Source: Arthrinium phaeospermum
Taxonomy: Eukaryota; Ascomycota; Sordariomycetes; Amphisphaeriales; Apiosporaceae
Assembly (NCBI GenBank): GCA_006503535.1
Contig: QYRS01000004.1
Span: forward strand, 1,798,001 to 1,862,000
DNA: 64,000 nucleotides
Direction of reading: 5' to 3'
In this document: positions 1 to 12,226 of the stretch, in pieces
Layout of the letters: the number at the start of each line of letters is the position of its first letter
How positions within the stretch are numbered: the stretch's first letter is position 1
Position numbers and translations under genes: made by a program
The notes under the pieces: generated by a model
The model's input: only the letters and a program-made list of their open reading frames with translations
Told to the model about the DNA's origin: nothing
Databases searched by the model: none

Positions 1-587
1 ACCAGCATTCCGCTCCGCCGCCAGTATAACGATTTGTCTCTTGCCGGCCCGAGTTCGCACTGGCCGTCGGCATCGTCAAAAATTGAGCATTCTTGGGTAA
101 GACTGTTGTTGTCTCTTCTCTCTGGTGTCCATCCTGGTCTTGTTGCGTGCCAACCGGGACAGTTCCCCCCCAAGAGTTACTTGGTCTCTTCATCGTGTGG
201 TGGCGCGTGTACTATTCGGAGCTTTCCTCAAGACTCCCTTGATAACTCCTGTGTGTGGGGTCGCTAGGGTGTGTGTTTGTTAGCAGCAATAATTGCTATT
301 TTTCTCGATAGCCTAAGTACATAGGGAAGACCGAGTTAAGTCACCTACTCTACAGTCCAGACCTCTTATAAGTCGGGTGGCCTTCTTCCTCCATGCCTGA
401 GATATGCTTGGGGGACCGACCTGGTTCATAACAATTAGTGACATCTTTGCCACTGCCATTCCTTTCTACATATCTGGTCCTGTTTCCCAGCGTTCTTGAC
501 CCGTCTCGAGGCATTCGTCTGGATTCTCAGTTCTTTCATGAAGCATTCTTCTCCTCTTCAGGTGCTTGACCTACAACAAAGCCCATA
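1..587 (+). promoter_or_regulatory. Upstream region / 5' leader of the abaA-like gene with four CATTCY motifs
   Basis: No coding region is supported here. The stretch is pyrimidine-rich and probably holds part of the promoter and 5' leader. Four plus-strand copies of CATTCY occur at 6-11, 88-93, 457-462 and 544-549. CATTCY is the known binding element of AbaA-type TEA factors in Aspergillus. Short upstream ATGs (for example near 393 and 537) would give small uORFs if they are transcribed. Confidence 0.45.
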
Positions 588-3500
588 ATGGAGCACCGAA
601 GACAAGCCCTCCCCCCTCAAAGGTATTCGCCTAGTGGTGACTACGCATTTGACAGCCATCACGAAGTAATACAGCCATCAAGGACCCCCCTCGGCGAATC
701 CACAGGCAACGCTCAGCCGCAGAACATTGCTGCCCTGGCTTTGTGCCATCAGGGGCCGTTGGCTCTCTCGCCTCCAGTCCAACACATCCCGACACCTCCT
801 ATACTTCCAACACAGTCTGTCACTTCGGCGTACGGGACTAGCTTGCGGGCTAGGCGGTCGTTTCATCGAGATGTATCGCTGCGGGACTCCTCAATGGCTC
901 ACTCAAGAGGTGGCCGAAACCCCATCTATGCGTGGAAGCACTTCCACGACTATCGGACCAAAGTGGCCCAGAAAGAAAGAGAAGGCGACGACCCAAAGTG
1001 GCCGATGTATCTCGAAGATGCGTTTCTCGACGGTGAGTCCTCTGCAGAATCGTACCTCAAGCAAGGGGGAGCATGCGTGCTTGGTCAATGTGCTGACTCG
1101 GACTCAAGCAATCCTCCTTGTACCGATAATGGGCAGGCAGAAGTACAGCTCAAAGGGAACCCTGTATGGCCGTAATATGTTAATCAGCGAATATTTGTGG
1201 ATATGTCACTGGGTCCTCTTCCCACCAGGTCCCGGGGAGATAGTTCCCGTGGGCAAGGACCGCGAGAAGGGAAATGGCCGCCCGGCGGCTCATCCGAAGT
1301 ACCGCACCAGAAAGCAGGTTTCAAGTCACATCCAGGTATTGAAGGGGTTCTTCACGACACTTCCTGTCTGTAAGTAACACCCAGCCACCCACCCTACAGG
1401 TTGCTCGGACTGCCCTGCCCACTGCCAGTTCGTAACTGACTGATGGCGTCCGTCTTTACAGTCCATTTCTTCTTCCCTCGGAAGAACGACGAGAAAGACG
1501 AGGACCGGAGACCCCTTAAGGAAGAGGAGGGCGAGACCAAGTCATTCAAGAACAACCGCGTCCTTATTGCACTGGCAGAGGGACGTTTGCCAGAAGAGCG
1601 GCCGAACTACTCGTACTTCGCCCGTCTCCTCGCAGCCGACTCGGAAGTCTTCTTACGGCCGAAAACATGCCACATCTACACGTCACACTCGGAAATCACC
1701 ATGAGCGAGGATTGCAGAAAAGCCTTCACTGCGGATGGCAAGTGCTTGAATGCCGATGCCTACGCCCCTGACGGCACCCGGCTCGAGTCCCAAGGCGACT
1801 TCCCTCACCTGGAAAAGAACAGCAACAAGAACACCAAGCGCGACGTACACCGCGGTGGCCGGGATGAGCCCCGGACTTACCTGCTGCACGAGTACACCGA
1901 GTCTCTGACCCAGACCGAGTCCAGTTCCGTCCGGGATATCTCGTCCAAGTGGGACCATCGGTTCCCAGAACTACGAGACAAGCTCACGGCGGCTCTCGAC
2001 GACACGCATCCCTCGCACGAGCAAACGGCGCGCTGTGTCATGGGACCCTGCGACATCATCCATATGGAGGTTGTGCTGGACCTGCACGGGACGAGCCAGT
2101 TCCCTGTGGGCACCAACCTGGATGGGAGAGTCGAGTTCCACATCAGCCGCCCGGAACTTGCCAACCACATATGGCGTTCCTCGACTTGTGTCGTCAAGCC
2201 CCGGGAGCTGTACCTCGACGCATCAGAGCCTCCCTTCTGGGACCACACCGACACGTGTCGTCCGTCTCGTCGCGGCAACGCTCGTGACACGATCGAGGTC
2301 GACTTCCCGGCTACGAGCTGGGCCAACACCTTCTGTCGGCTTGCCAAATATGTGTCGGCAGACCGGGAGAGGAAGCAGCGGGAAAAGATGGAGAGGGGCA
2401 GCGAGTCGAAAGCCAAGAGGGAAGGCGGCGCCGGCGGCAAGGGCTCGAAACTCCCTACCCCGTTCGATATGCTGGAGCAGATTGCCATGTACCAGGAGAT
2501 CTGGTCGGCGCCCAACGATGGCTCAAGAGATCCCAACTGGACCCGCCGCTCCGTGGTGCTCTGGACCTTCTCCAACGTCCGCGCCAAGGTCGAGGAGACC
2601 AAGAGCAAGCAGTCCAAGGAGCCGTCCAAGGTGGCGGCGGGCACGACGTGGCGGTTTCTGTCCAAGCTGGACCCCATGTCCCAGTACCACCAGCAAAGGG
2701 CTTACCTGCCTGGCACTCCCAATGTCTCCAGGGACAGCATCATGTCGCCGGACCCGGGCTACCAGCACCATCTTGGGGCCGTGATGCATGAGAACTTTGG
2801 CTCTTCTTACGACGTGTCGGGTCTCGCCCTCCCGAGCCAGCAGCAGCATCAGCACGCACACTTGGCCAACCTCAACATGCTCGATGGCTTCTCGAACGGC
2901 CTAGCCACACCGCCGCCGACTGCCTGCCTCCCTTCCAACAGCTACAGCGCCCCGAGCAGCTGCTTTGACACCGCCACCATCACGAGCACCGATAGTCTAC
3001 AGCTACACCTCAACTTCGCGACGTCGGACGGCTCTACGGGTGCCGGTGGAGCAGCTGATCCGACGACCGACTCGTTTCTGTCGGGTCTTGGGGTCCCCGC
3101 AAGCACCTCGTTTGATGACTCCTGGCCCTCAACGGCGAGCGTCACGGCAGGAGACTCCTTGCAGGGTCTCGATGCGCCGCACTGGGCCACGGCGTCGTTT
3201 GACGGCAGCCAGCACCACAACGGCCTTGGTGGCTGGTCGATGAGCGCCGACGATATGGCGTCCATGGAAAGCCAGGCATGGAACGCGGCAGCAAGTCACC
3301 CGCAGCACCACGACGGGTCCCGCGACGGCACACCCTGGCACGACGGCAAAGATACATTGTGGGCCGCTCAAGGTCCGACTACTCAACAAGGGGGCTTGGC
3401 GGTGCCGGACGCCTGGGCGACGGTATCCGGATCTACTAGCCACGATCAACATCGGTCATGGGCAGTCCCCCAACAGCATCAAGGTCTCACAGACGAGATC

Positions 3501-3983
3501 GGGAGGTCCATGTCGATAGGGAGCAGTACTGGCACCACCACCGGTAGCCTGTGGGACGAAGAGCACCTTGGGCAACAGCTGGAGACGCAACAAGACGACC
3601 AACAGCAATACAATCATTCGTTCTCGGTCACGATCAAGGACGAGGGGCAACAGCAGCAGAGCCAACACCAGTCTCACGATCTCTACGCGTCCTTCGACCA
3701 GCAAGATACCAATACTACTACCACTACTAGGGGCCGCAAACGCACGCGCGACCTAGACGACGACGGCAGTAGCAGCTGCAGCGGCCGGAGCAGCCACAGT
3801 GTCGGCTTCGGCGGCAACAGCAACAACAACAGCAGCAATGAGTACGACGAGGATGGCACTAACGGCTATGCCATGCATGCGTCTATGCGCAGGAAGCTAG
3901 TACACCGGCCGGCCGCCGCCATGATCGAGGACGGGGACCACCATCATCATCAGAACGCACCGCTACCCCCGTTCATGTCATAG
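588..3983 (+). CDS. abaA: AbaA-like TEA/ATTS-domain developmental transcription factor
   Basis: Model: exons 588-1032, 1109-1369 and 1462-3983, giving 1075 aa. Both introns (76 and 92 bp) start GTGAGT or GTAAGT, and intron 1 has a TGCTGAC branch site. The joined exons give a TEA DNA-binding domain at about residues 134-232: KWPMYLEDAFLD from exon 1, then ILLVPIMGRQKYSSKGTLYG and the helix RTRKQVSSHIQVLKGFF from exon 2, running into FHFFFPRK in exon 3. Neither exon shows this domain alone. TEA factors of the AbaA type control conidiophore and phialide differentiation in aspergilli and conidiation in several Sordariomycetes. The C-terminal two thirds is low-complexity, rich in Gln, Ser, Thr and Asn, with a basic RGRKRTR patch, poly-Asn and a His run near the end. 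At 1075 aa it is longer than the Aspergillus protein (about 800 aa as I recall). Family is clear; orthology to abaA rather than another TEA gene is inferred. Confidence 0.9.
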
Positions 3984-6900
3984 ATGCTGGGATAATGCTC
4001 CCTCTCAACCCAAACCCCAGCTAGCTCAGCCAGATACATGTCTTCGAAAACACATGTTTCTCTATCCATACCCCGGCATCCGTCCATCCCAGGGGTAACA
4101 AGAACGATGGCTATACATGCACTATGGTGGTCTGTCGTTGCCCAATGGCGTTGAAGCTCGCCCAGCGGCTACACCCTCCTGTCCATGTCCTCTCCACGAC
4201 ATGCGAAGAAGGATGGCAGGCACGCGAGCACGCAAGCAAGCAAACAGGAAGCGAGGAGACTCCGAGGAGAAGGAAGCCCTTGGCGTACTGCATAAGCGAG
4301 CGGCTTCGGGGGTGTGCGGAGGTAGTTCCCCAGGTGTACGAATACTTTTCTCGATTGGGAGTTCGAAGGGATTGGCACACTCATTGCCAGGTTTAGGAGT
4401 TCATGGTTCATGGTATGGACGCTACAGCATCTGCACGCATACATGGATAGGGGGGCTGAGCAGCAACAGCCCAGGGTCAGAGAGAAACAGAGAGAGAGAG
4501 AGGAAGGAATATTCGATCATCTGACTTCTTTGCGGATTTTACCGGCGAACGGATGGCGTCAATTGGAATGGGAAATGCGTGGGGGTTCTTTGGTTACGCC
4601 TCCCGGGGGAGCTAAACGACATCAGGTCATGATGCTACCTATGATCTATTTTGGAACACTCTTCTTCTGCTTCTTCCTCTCGTTCATCTACCTTATTGCT
4701 ACTTCTTTGGGACACAGGGGGTGGGCATGTTCTTTCTCTACTACTACCATTACGACTACGACTAGTGTACGTTTACATGGATATGGGGGTATGTGGCTAA
4801 TCCCGGGGAGCGTTTTGTTTGCTAGCCAGACCTAGGTGAAGGAAGGCGATGCTGGAGTTGGGGTCGAAAACTATACAGGCGGAATGGGTGGGGGGCGTTT
4901 GTGTGTATGTTGGTTTACTTCTTTCTGTCTATTCTTTCCGTTCCGGGCATGAAGGTGGGCTTTCTTTCCCGGCGTGGTGGTGTGGGCTACCGGAAAAGAA
5001 GAATGTGCGGATTTATTATTAGGGGGGCTTCAGGGGTGGCAGACAAGCATTTGGTTCTCGGGCAAAATCCTCTCTTTTTTACACACGTCTTCTCTGTCGT
5101 ACACTCTCTGTCTCTTCTGGATACTAGGAAAAAAGGAGCAAGGCGCTTGTTCTTGGCGCTATATACGAGTATGTTACCTTATGATTAATCAACCAAGCTT
5201 GAACAGCAGATCGCATCTCACCTTGCATTCCAAGGCCATTGACCCACCCCATGATGCCATTCTCTCTGACTTAAGCGCCGACCAACATCACGATGAACAT
5301 GAACCCCTCTTTACTCGTCTATTCCTCGGTTAGGGTTTGCTTGAGATAGATTAGATATTTTCTCAATCATTCAGCAAGGAACTGTGATATGATGTGACGT
5401 CCGCTTAGTTGATTAAGAAGCTGACTGCATGTTCGGCTGTGCCATGCACGATGCATTTCCGCATGCAAGCAGTAGCAAGCCTAGATCCTCCAGCATGGTC
5501 ATTTGTTTGTCCGACAATCGACATCATCCCTCGGTGCGTCTCGCTACCCAAGCTTCTTTCTTCGCTATGCAGACGCAGCTTGCAATCATACCATGGCACA
5601 GATCAACTTTGTAGTGCGACTCCGCAACTGAGTATCTAGACATAGCATGGTCCTCACCTCATGACCTGGATGGTTTGCGTCGTTTCGGGCCGCTGTTCCA
5701 GCCTTCTCCGGCCTTCAGCTTCGTTCGCCTCTCCTCTTCTCTCTTGGGATTGGAGGGCTTCTTCGGTTACTCCCCGGCGACCGTCGCGGATTCGCTAGAA
5801 AATTCCCAGTCGAGTCCGGTGTCTCGTCGCTTGTGTTGATTAAGGAGGAGCCCGGTGGGTTTTCTCGTCACGAGTGAACGAACGCGGATGGGCAAACCTG
5901 CGGACTGAAAAATGACAGGCAAGCAGATTTGCGACCCTTGTTCATTCACATATGACGCCTAGGCACCCGCTTCTTGCCAGGTCCTGCGAGGAAGTGGGAA
6001 GAAAAACATCAAGCAGAAGTTTGCTTTGCTGTGCTGCGTAAGTGTGTATGATGTACACCTTGACTTTGAAAGTGGCCCGGGAAGTGGGTGCCTCGCCGGC
6101 GGCAGTTGGCTGGAGGAAGAGGAGATCCTGGATGACTTGCCTCATGGTAGCGCTTCCATGTCGCAATCGCCAGGAAAACTTCCGATTAACCCGCCGCAGG
6201 GTGTGCAGAGCAGAGAGGGGTCCGTCCTGGATGGCCACCGAATCCATCATCCCTTACGCGGTTCGATTACTCCTACCATGTACAATGGCAGATGGATGGG
6301 GACCAAGGACCAAGTCAGCTACCTAATAAGAGACACAATGACCATTGTACCACTCCTGGTGTTACCCATTCTGGAGGATCTACGAAACAATTGGCGCCAG
6401 AGTGGAATCCCTTGTGCAAATCGTCCTTTTCTCTGTTTTTTTATGTAGTCCACCAAGCTTTGGCTCAGGTGGACGTTGTTCGTATCAATCCCAGCGCCCC
6501 ACGCAAATCGTCTCAAGTCTTTTCGTTTCTGGTTTCACGCCGGATAAGGTTACGTTGGACAGGGGTGGCAGCACATGACAAATGACCAATGTCACCTATT
6601 TGACATGTCGTATTGCGCTTTTCGGTCCGTCACCACTGCGACTGTAGGCGCCGAGAAGCGAGAACCGCGCGCCGAGGGAAGGAGACAAAGACACGATCGA
6701 CCCAGGCGCTACCAGGCCGTCACTCTATTCTGCGCGCGTCATTGCGCGCCCAGGAATCGATACCAACTGGTTCATCTCTATGTACGGAGTATGGCGTGCC
6801 TGTCTCCATGGAATCAATCGGACATTTGTCCTCGAAGATCCACGCCGAGATCAACAATGTGAAATGGAGACACCGGATGATTATTTTCTCTGCAATCTGG

Positions 6901-9900
6901 GGAAAGTTTTTCCAGCTGCTAGGCATGCGTGAAACAAGAAGTGCAGCAGCCAACATCAGACGAAGAACCCACGGCCACTCAGGCCGAGGACTCCACTCTG
7001 CGATAACATTGGGTGCAACACCGACAAGTGGGATCCGGGTTTCCCAATCTGGTAATACTATCGCATCACTGAAAGTGAGGCAGACTTTGTAATGTACGTG
7101 ATTATGGGATTTTCTTTGGCCATCGCCTCCAGCCTCGGCAGTGATTATGTTTATCAGCGACCGCAAGTCTGAAAAGTCAGTCATTGCTTGTAAATGGACC
7201 AACTACTCTAGTCACTTTAGTGCAACCGATGAGCCGGGTCAAAAGCAATCGTGGCAGTAGAGAAGTCGTGTCTATCCTTTTTCATCGTCGCAACCCTTAC
7301 AAATAAAGACTCATTTGTCATTGGCCCGCTTGTGTGCCCCGGCGAATAGAGGAGGAAACATTCGTTTCTGTGGCACTGCAAAAGCCAAGACAATAGCCAG
7401 GGGGGTCAGAAACCTCAAGGGTCGCCGCTTCATGGGATGAACCCAACATAAGAAGCAAGTAACTGCATAGAAAGCCTCAGCTGATGAAGCTACCACTAGG
7501 GGAAGCGTAATCGTGTTCCCGGCAGACCGCGGCAGAGTGGCTGCTTCGTCTTTTTGACCCTCTCTCCTTTTGCTCTTACCGGGTAATGCAGATACTGTAC
7601 AGGCAAGCGGATCGTGGGATGATCTGCGCTCTTTTCCCATGCTGAGTGAACGGCTCCACAGTCCACGGCCGCTAGACAAGAAGTGCGGCGCGCCAATATG
7701 TCTCGTACGAATCCCACATATATGGGTGTGGCCAGACCGACTCCTGATTTAATGTACCTAACTATAGATGCATCGCAGCGGCAAAGATACGATATGGAGC
7801 TTCTGCAAATCCAGGCAGGAGAAGATCAGGAATAGCAAGACTACCAGAGAGAGAGGTAGAATGGAAATGCCGGGAAGTTCGCTTGCTCCGCCAAGACGGC
7901 GCCAACAGAGCCAACCAGAGAAGAGCAACCGTCTGTGGACAACCATATCTGCTGCACTGCGGCTAATCCATTTCTTAGGTCCTGGTGTACCGAGGTAGAT
8001 GCGGGTGGTCGCCGGCGCGAAGAAGAAGAAAAAAGCAAGTAAAACAGGTATGTGCAGATTTCACGAGGTAATACAACAGCCGGTATGATAAGGTGTCGTC
8101 GGTCTACCGACTAGAATAGCACGACGGTCAAACGACAAGCTCTGGCAATTGGGACTGGAAGTAAATTAAATGGTCTCAAGAACTGGCTAGCTGCCGCAGA
8201 GTCGTTGATGCTGCAGCCATTCAATACCACTCGGCCAGTAGCAAGTCCCTTCCGGGGGCGTCACGGCGAATAAATACAAGCCTGCATTGACTGGATGACA
8301 GGCGTCGGAAGGGGAAGAAGGTGCAAGGGAGAAACATCAAAGTGGGGTAAGTGGGCGGGATGAAAAGAGCCTCCTTTGTGAGTGTGTGGCGGTTAAGCGA
8401 AGGGGAGCTCTTGCAGTTTTTGGAGCTTGAGCTGGATTCGAGGTACCACACCCTATCAATCTGGCTGACATGGTACCTTCCTGTGTGGTTGCCCATGTGG
8501 TTACCTGCATATTCTCGAACGCCGCCAGCTGCCCCGTGCTTCACAAGACTCGTTTAGATCGCATTATGCCCTTGCAGATGACACGCTCTAGCCTAATCAA
8601 GCGTTGGGAGCCGCCCGTAGTCGGTTTTGATGGGATGAGGGACGGGATCGACCTTTGGGCCCTGTTCGTCCTCCCCCGTCTCGCGTTGCCGCCGCCCACC
8701 AGTCTCAGCTCCACTGAGCGGAGCCCCCAGCGTAACGACGACCGACGACCTCGACAAGCTCGAGTCTCTCAATGCTGAACTGTCAAATTGTGTAGCAGCC
8801 ACCGGAAGCTTGAGGCGACTCGTCCCTCTGCAGCCGCATGAATCTCTATCAACCCTGGACAAGCCCCGCCAGTCGGTTCCCCAGCAAAAAGAGGCTAGAA
8901 ACAATCTCGTCCAGTCGCCTCCATCGTCGTCCGATATCCTATTGCAACCCCGGCAGGGGCTGTCCCACACCATCACTTCTCTGACAGTTCTTCTCACTTT
9001 GCCAATGTTCCTTTTTCTTCCCGCCGCCAGGAAGTGGTCTCGGGCGGCGGCTGCTCGAGGCCCATGATCTAAGAAATGTGGCTAAATAAGTTCCATAGCT
9101 CCATAACCTAATGTACATACACCCGTCTTCATCTCGAGGCGTTTGACCTGGGAGTTGAGCCTGAGTCCCCGCCTCGAGATTATTGGGTAGGAATCGACAG
9201 CTCCTGCGCGTGTAAATCGTAAAGAGGGGCCACAAACAGAGTCATCTCCGCCCAGCTTTGGTAGGTAGGGCTCCTCACGTACCAAAAATACAACACTGTA
9301 ATACCGAAGGGCCATCAGTCTTATTGACAGGGCTAGATTCATATCGATCGTATCGTACGGACATATGAGTAGAAAGATCTCATCGGGCGTCGAAACAAAG
9401 AAACATCTCCCTCACCTTCTTCCTCATCTGCCACAGCTTCCCGGCACCAAACCAAACCTCCCGTCTTTGTGTGCAACGGTCGCCTGCCAGCCCATCTAGA
9501 CCTCGACAGTCCACGGCCTCCTTCACCCGGCCCTCACCTTGTCCTCACGACTAGACCACCCGCTCACGTTGTTCGCCAGCACGGCCTTTGTCCCGCCACT
9601 TCCCTCAAAGATGCTCTAGTCGAACAAAGGATCTCTTCAACTATTTCTCTTCGTGACTCAGCTTGGCCTGACTTTGAACGCTGTGCGTGTTATTCCGCTG
9701 GGCGTCATTTTTTACTTAATTCTGGTTTGCACACAACAAGCTGCTGCATTCCCTCAATTGTTCTATTATTCTCTCTTTCTATCTCAAAGAAAAACAATAC
9801 CATCAAAACAAGGACAAGGAAAACATCCTTGGAAGACATAAACAAAGCATTCTCAACGAAAAGTGGTCAACACCAACACAAAACACACCTCAACACCCGA

Positions 9901-10089
9901 TATTTATTTTGGGCACGACTTCGACCTTTGACAGAATCGTCGAGGTTACTCCATCTCTTCGATTCTTCTTTTCTCGATACTTCGACTCCGGTACTCTTCT
10001 TTTCTTCTCGCAGGCAAGAATTTCCTTCAACTTACAACTGAAACAAAACTTCGACAAGACTTGAGCTGGTCTCAACCGACACTGTCAAT
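3984..10089. other. 6.1-kb intergenic region without a supportable gene
   Basis: The first few hundred bases are probably the 3' UTR of the abaA-like gene. Every open frame here is short, lacks a recognisable domain, and often starts at a non-ATG codon. Minus-strand frames at 6720-7202 and 7758-7946 have short hydrophobic runs but no family match I can name. A GA-rich microsatellite lies near 4484-4505. The last 476 bp (9614-10089) contain no ATG on the plus strand and look like the leader of the downstream gene. A spliced gene or non-coding RNA in the middle cannot be excluded. Confidence 0.5.
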
Positions 10090-11301
10090 ATGTCTTACTT
10101 CAGTTTCACTCAAGTTCTGGTGATGCTCACCTTGGTTCGAGTTGCCATTGGCCACTCTTGGATCGAGGAAGTCTTCCGAATGAATTCGGATGGCTCGTTT
10201 GCCCCCAACCCCGGCTACGCTCTTGGCTACAAGCCTCGCGGTCCCGGCTTCGCAGACATTGACGTACAGAACAAGATCCTCAACCCTGAGACAAACCCTC
10301 CTGTTTGCCGTCAGTTCACGCAGGGTGACTACCTCAACTCCAATTACGGTCCTCTTCAAGCTGCAGCTGGCGATTTTGTCGCTCTGATGTACCAAGAGAA
10401 CGGTCACACAACAGACCCCGACCTCACCCCGCGTCCTTACCGCGGTGGTCTCACCCATGTCTACGGTACCATGACGCAACATGCTGGCGACAAGCTCCTC
10501 GATGTTCAGAAGTGGAACGTCGACCAAAGTGGAGGCAACAAGAAGGGCAGGCTCCTGGCAACTCACTACTATGATGACGGCCAATGCTTCCAGGACAGAG
10601 GCGTAGATGCCCCCAAGTTCCCCATCGCCATGGAGCGCAAGGGCAAGTATGGGCTTAACGAGCTCTCCTGCCAGTCGGATGTGCAGCTGCCCCAAGACTT
10701 GCCCCAATCCGGCACGTATACCCTTTACTGGGTGTGGGACTGGCCCCTCAAGCCTGGCGAGGTCGGCACCGTTCCCGAGTTGTATACCAGCTGTATCGAG
10801 ATCCAGCTTGGGCCTGCCTCTGCTAAGACCAGTTCCGCCAAGCACGGTATCAAGTTTGCCAAGCAGCAAGTCAAGGGCAATGCCGGGAAAATGGGTATCG
10901 CATCTCAAGTCAACAACCTGATTGAGGCTTCTACGCTCTCTGGTACTGCCTCTCCCCCTCCTTACACTGGCCCTACCGCCGGAGGTGGCAACAGCCCCGT
11001 CGCTCCTGCCCCAACCCCCACTGGTAACGGGTCCTATCTTCCTTCTCCTACCGGCGGCGCCAATGGCATCAAGACTGTTACTGTTACGGCCGCCCCTACT
11101 ACGATTACTCAGTACCAGACGGTCACGGCCGGTAACGGTAACCAACAGACAGGTTCCGCCACCGCCTCGACACTTCAGACTTCCGTTAGGGCCGGAAGCT
11201 CTGCCGCTGCACCTACAAGCAACGTGCCTGTCGCCTCCGTCACGCCTTTCCTGAAGGTTCGCGCCACTGGCAAGGCCCGAAGGGATGCCGCGGCCCAGTA
11301 A
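10090..11301 (+). CDS. Secreted protein with LPMO-like N-terminal histidine and Ser/Thr-rich tail
   Basis: Single-exon gene, 403 aa. Residues 1-21 form a signal peptide (hydrophobic core VLVMLTLVRVAIG) whose likely cleavage leaves His22 as the mature N-terminus (HSWIEEVF). A compact domain follows to about residue 245. It has further conserved-looking histidines (H106 in ENGHTT, H123, H131), paired cysteines, and a YTLYWVWDWP strand followed by LYTSC. That arrangement recalls copper-dependent lytic polysaccharide monooxygenases and related copper proteins, which bind metal through the N-terminal His amine, a second His and an axial Tyr. From memory it fits an uncharacterised fungal family (DUF7492). 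Residues about 285-390 are Thr/Ser/Pro-rich, as in O-glycosylated linkers, and I see no GPI signal. Secretion is well supported; copper binding and oxidative activity are inferred. It could instead be a structural cell-wall protein. Confidence 0.75.
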   Translation: MSYFSFTQVLVMLTLVRVAIGHSWIEEVFRMNSDGSFAPNPGYALGYKPRGPGFADIDVQNKILNPETNPPVCRQFTQGDYLNSNYGPLQAAAGDFVALMYQENGHTTDPDLTPRPYRGGLTHVYGTMTQHAGDKLLDVQKWNVDQSGGNKKGRLLATHYYDDGQCFQDRGVDAPKFPIAMERKGKYGLNELSCQSDVQLPQDLPQSGTYTLYWVWDWPLKPGEVGTVPELYTSCIEIQLGPASAKTSSAKHGIKFAKQQVKGNAGKMGIASQVNNLIEASTLSGTASPPPYTGPTAGGGNSPVAPAPTPTGNGSYLPSPTGGANGIKTVTVTAAPTTITQYQTVTAGNGNQQTGSATASTLQTSVRAGSSAAAPTSNVPVASVTPFLKVRATGKARRDAAAQ

Positions 11302-12226
11302 AGGCACCTCGCGCCTACCTTTCACCTACACTGTACTATTTTCCAGCAGTACTTCTTCTTCACTTTCTATGTTCATATTCCACGAGATACACGCTGCACG
11401 AATAGAGTTAGGCGACGATTGGTCACCGGGGAAAGCCTAAGGGTCTTCTTTTACCACTTGGTAAAGCCCGAAGGGCATCACGACAATGATTTGGCACGAC
11501 AATGGAACGGAACAGGCTAAGGGGCCTTAGGGGAGGCATACCGGAAGGCGTTTCATTTGAGAGAAGGGGAAAAAAGATACCCACATTTGCTTTTTTGAGG
11601 AAACGGTTCATTGCATGGCATCGGCTTGTCATTGCACATAAAGGGGATTTGGCGTTCCGGTAGTACACACAGATCGGACAGTACATACTTCTCATGATTG
11701 CACGGATCTCGTGCGCGCGTACACATTCAGTCGGCCGAGCTAGCCTCGGCGACGATTCATTCAATGGAAATATAGGGAATTTTCTGCAACTTCTAAGTCT
11801 TTCTGTGAACACGGTGCTCGTACTTGTGTGAAATCTGCGTTGATGTTTTGATGGCTTCACTCCTGTAAGTGCCAATGTATGCTGCCAAACAGTACGGGAT
11901 ACTGGATCGACCTTCTTCTCGAGAAACAGAACTGGTGTTGATCGCTCAGGTAGAGTTACCCCAAAGTCAACACGCGTCATCTAGACACTCCCTAAATATC
12001 AAAAATATCCGACACTTTACAATATTCCAGTCGAGACCATCGTGCAGCCTCTGGCTCAATACATCAATCCCTCAATTGCATTGTGTTGAACCATTTCCTC
12101 GGAAAGCACCCATCATATCCAAAGGCTGCCTACCTTTACCTTCGTCGAATCATCTTAACACCTCCAGCCGCCTATCAGGCAGGGCCAGCACAACCAAACC
12201 CCCTCGCCGAATCTCTGTTTACTCCC
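11302..12226. other. Convergent intergenic region
   Basis: This lies between the 3' ends of the LPMO-like gene (+) and the oxygenase-like gene (-). A 185-codon minus-strand open frame at 11423-11980 has no recognisable domain or hydrophobic pattern, and I treat it as chance. The rest probably holds the two 3' UTRs. Confidence 0.5.

Noticed and set aside
1877..2677. Long minus-strand frame opposite the abaA-like gene (266 codons)
   Set aside because: It mirrors the codon pattern of the real plus-strand gene and has no domain.
5325..5340. Single TTAGGG motif
   Set aside because: One copy only; not an interstitial telomere array.
6720..7202. 160-codon minus-strand frame with a hydrophobic run
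   Set aside because: Its 5' codon is TTG, no family motif is visible, and no splicing partner was found.
9469..10041. 190-codon plus-strand frame upstream of the LPMO-like gene
   Set aside because: It has no ATG start; the only nearby ATG is the 2-codon uORF at 9611. It is better read as leader.
11423..11980. 185-codon minus-strand frame
   Set aside because: It has no domain or consistent composition, and lies where a 3' UTR is expected.
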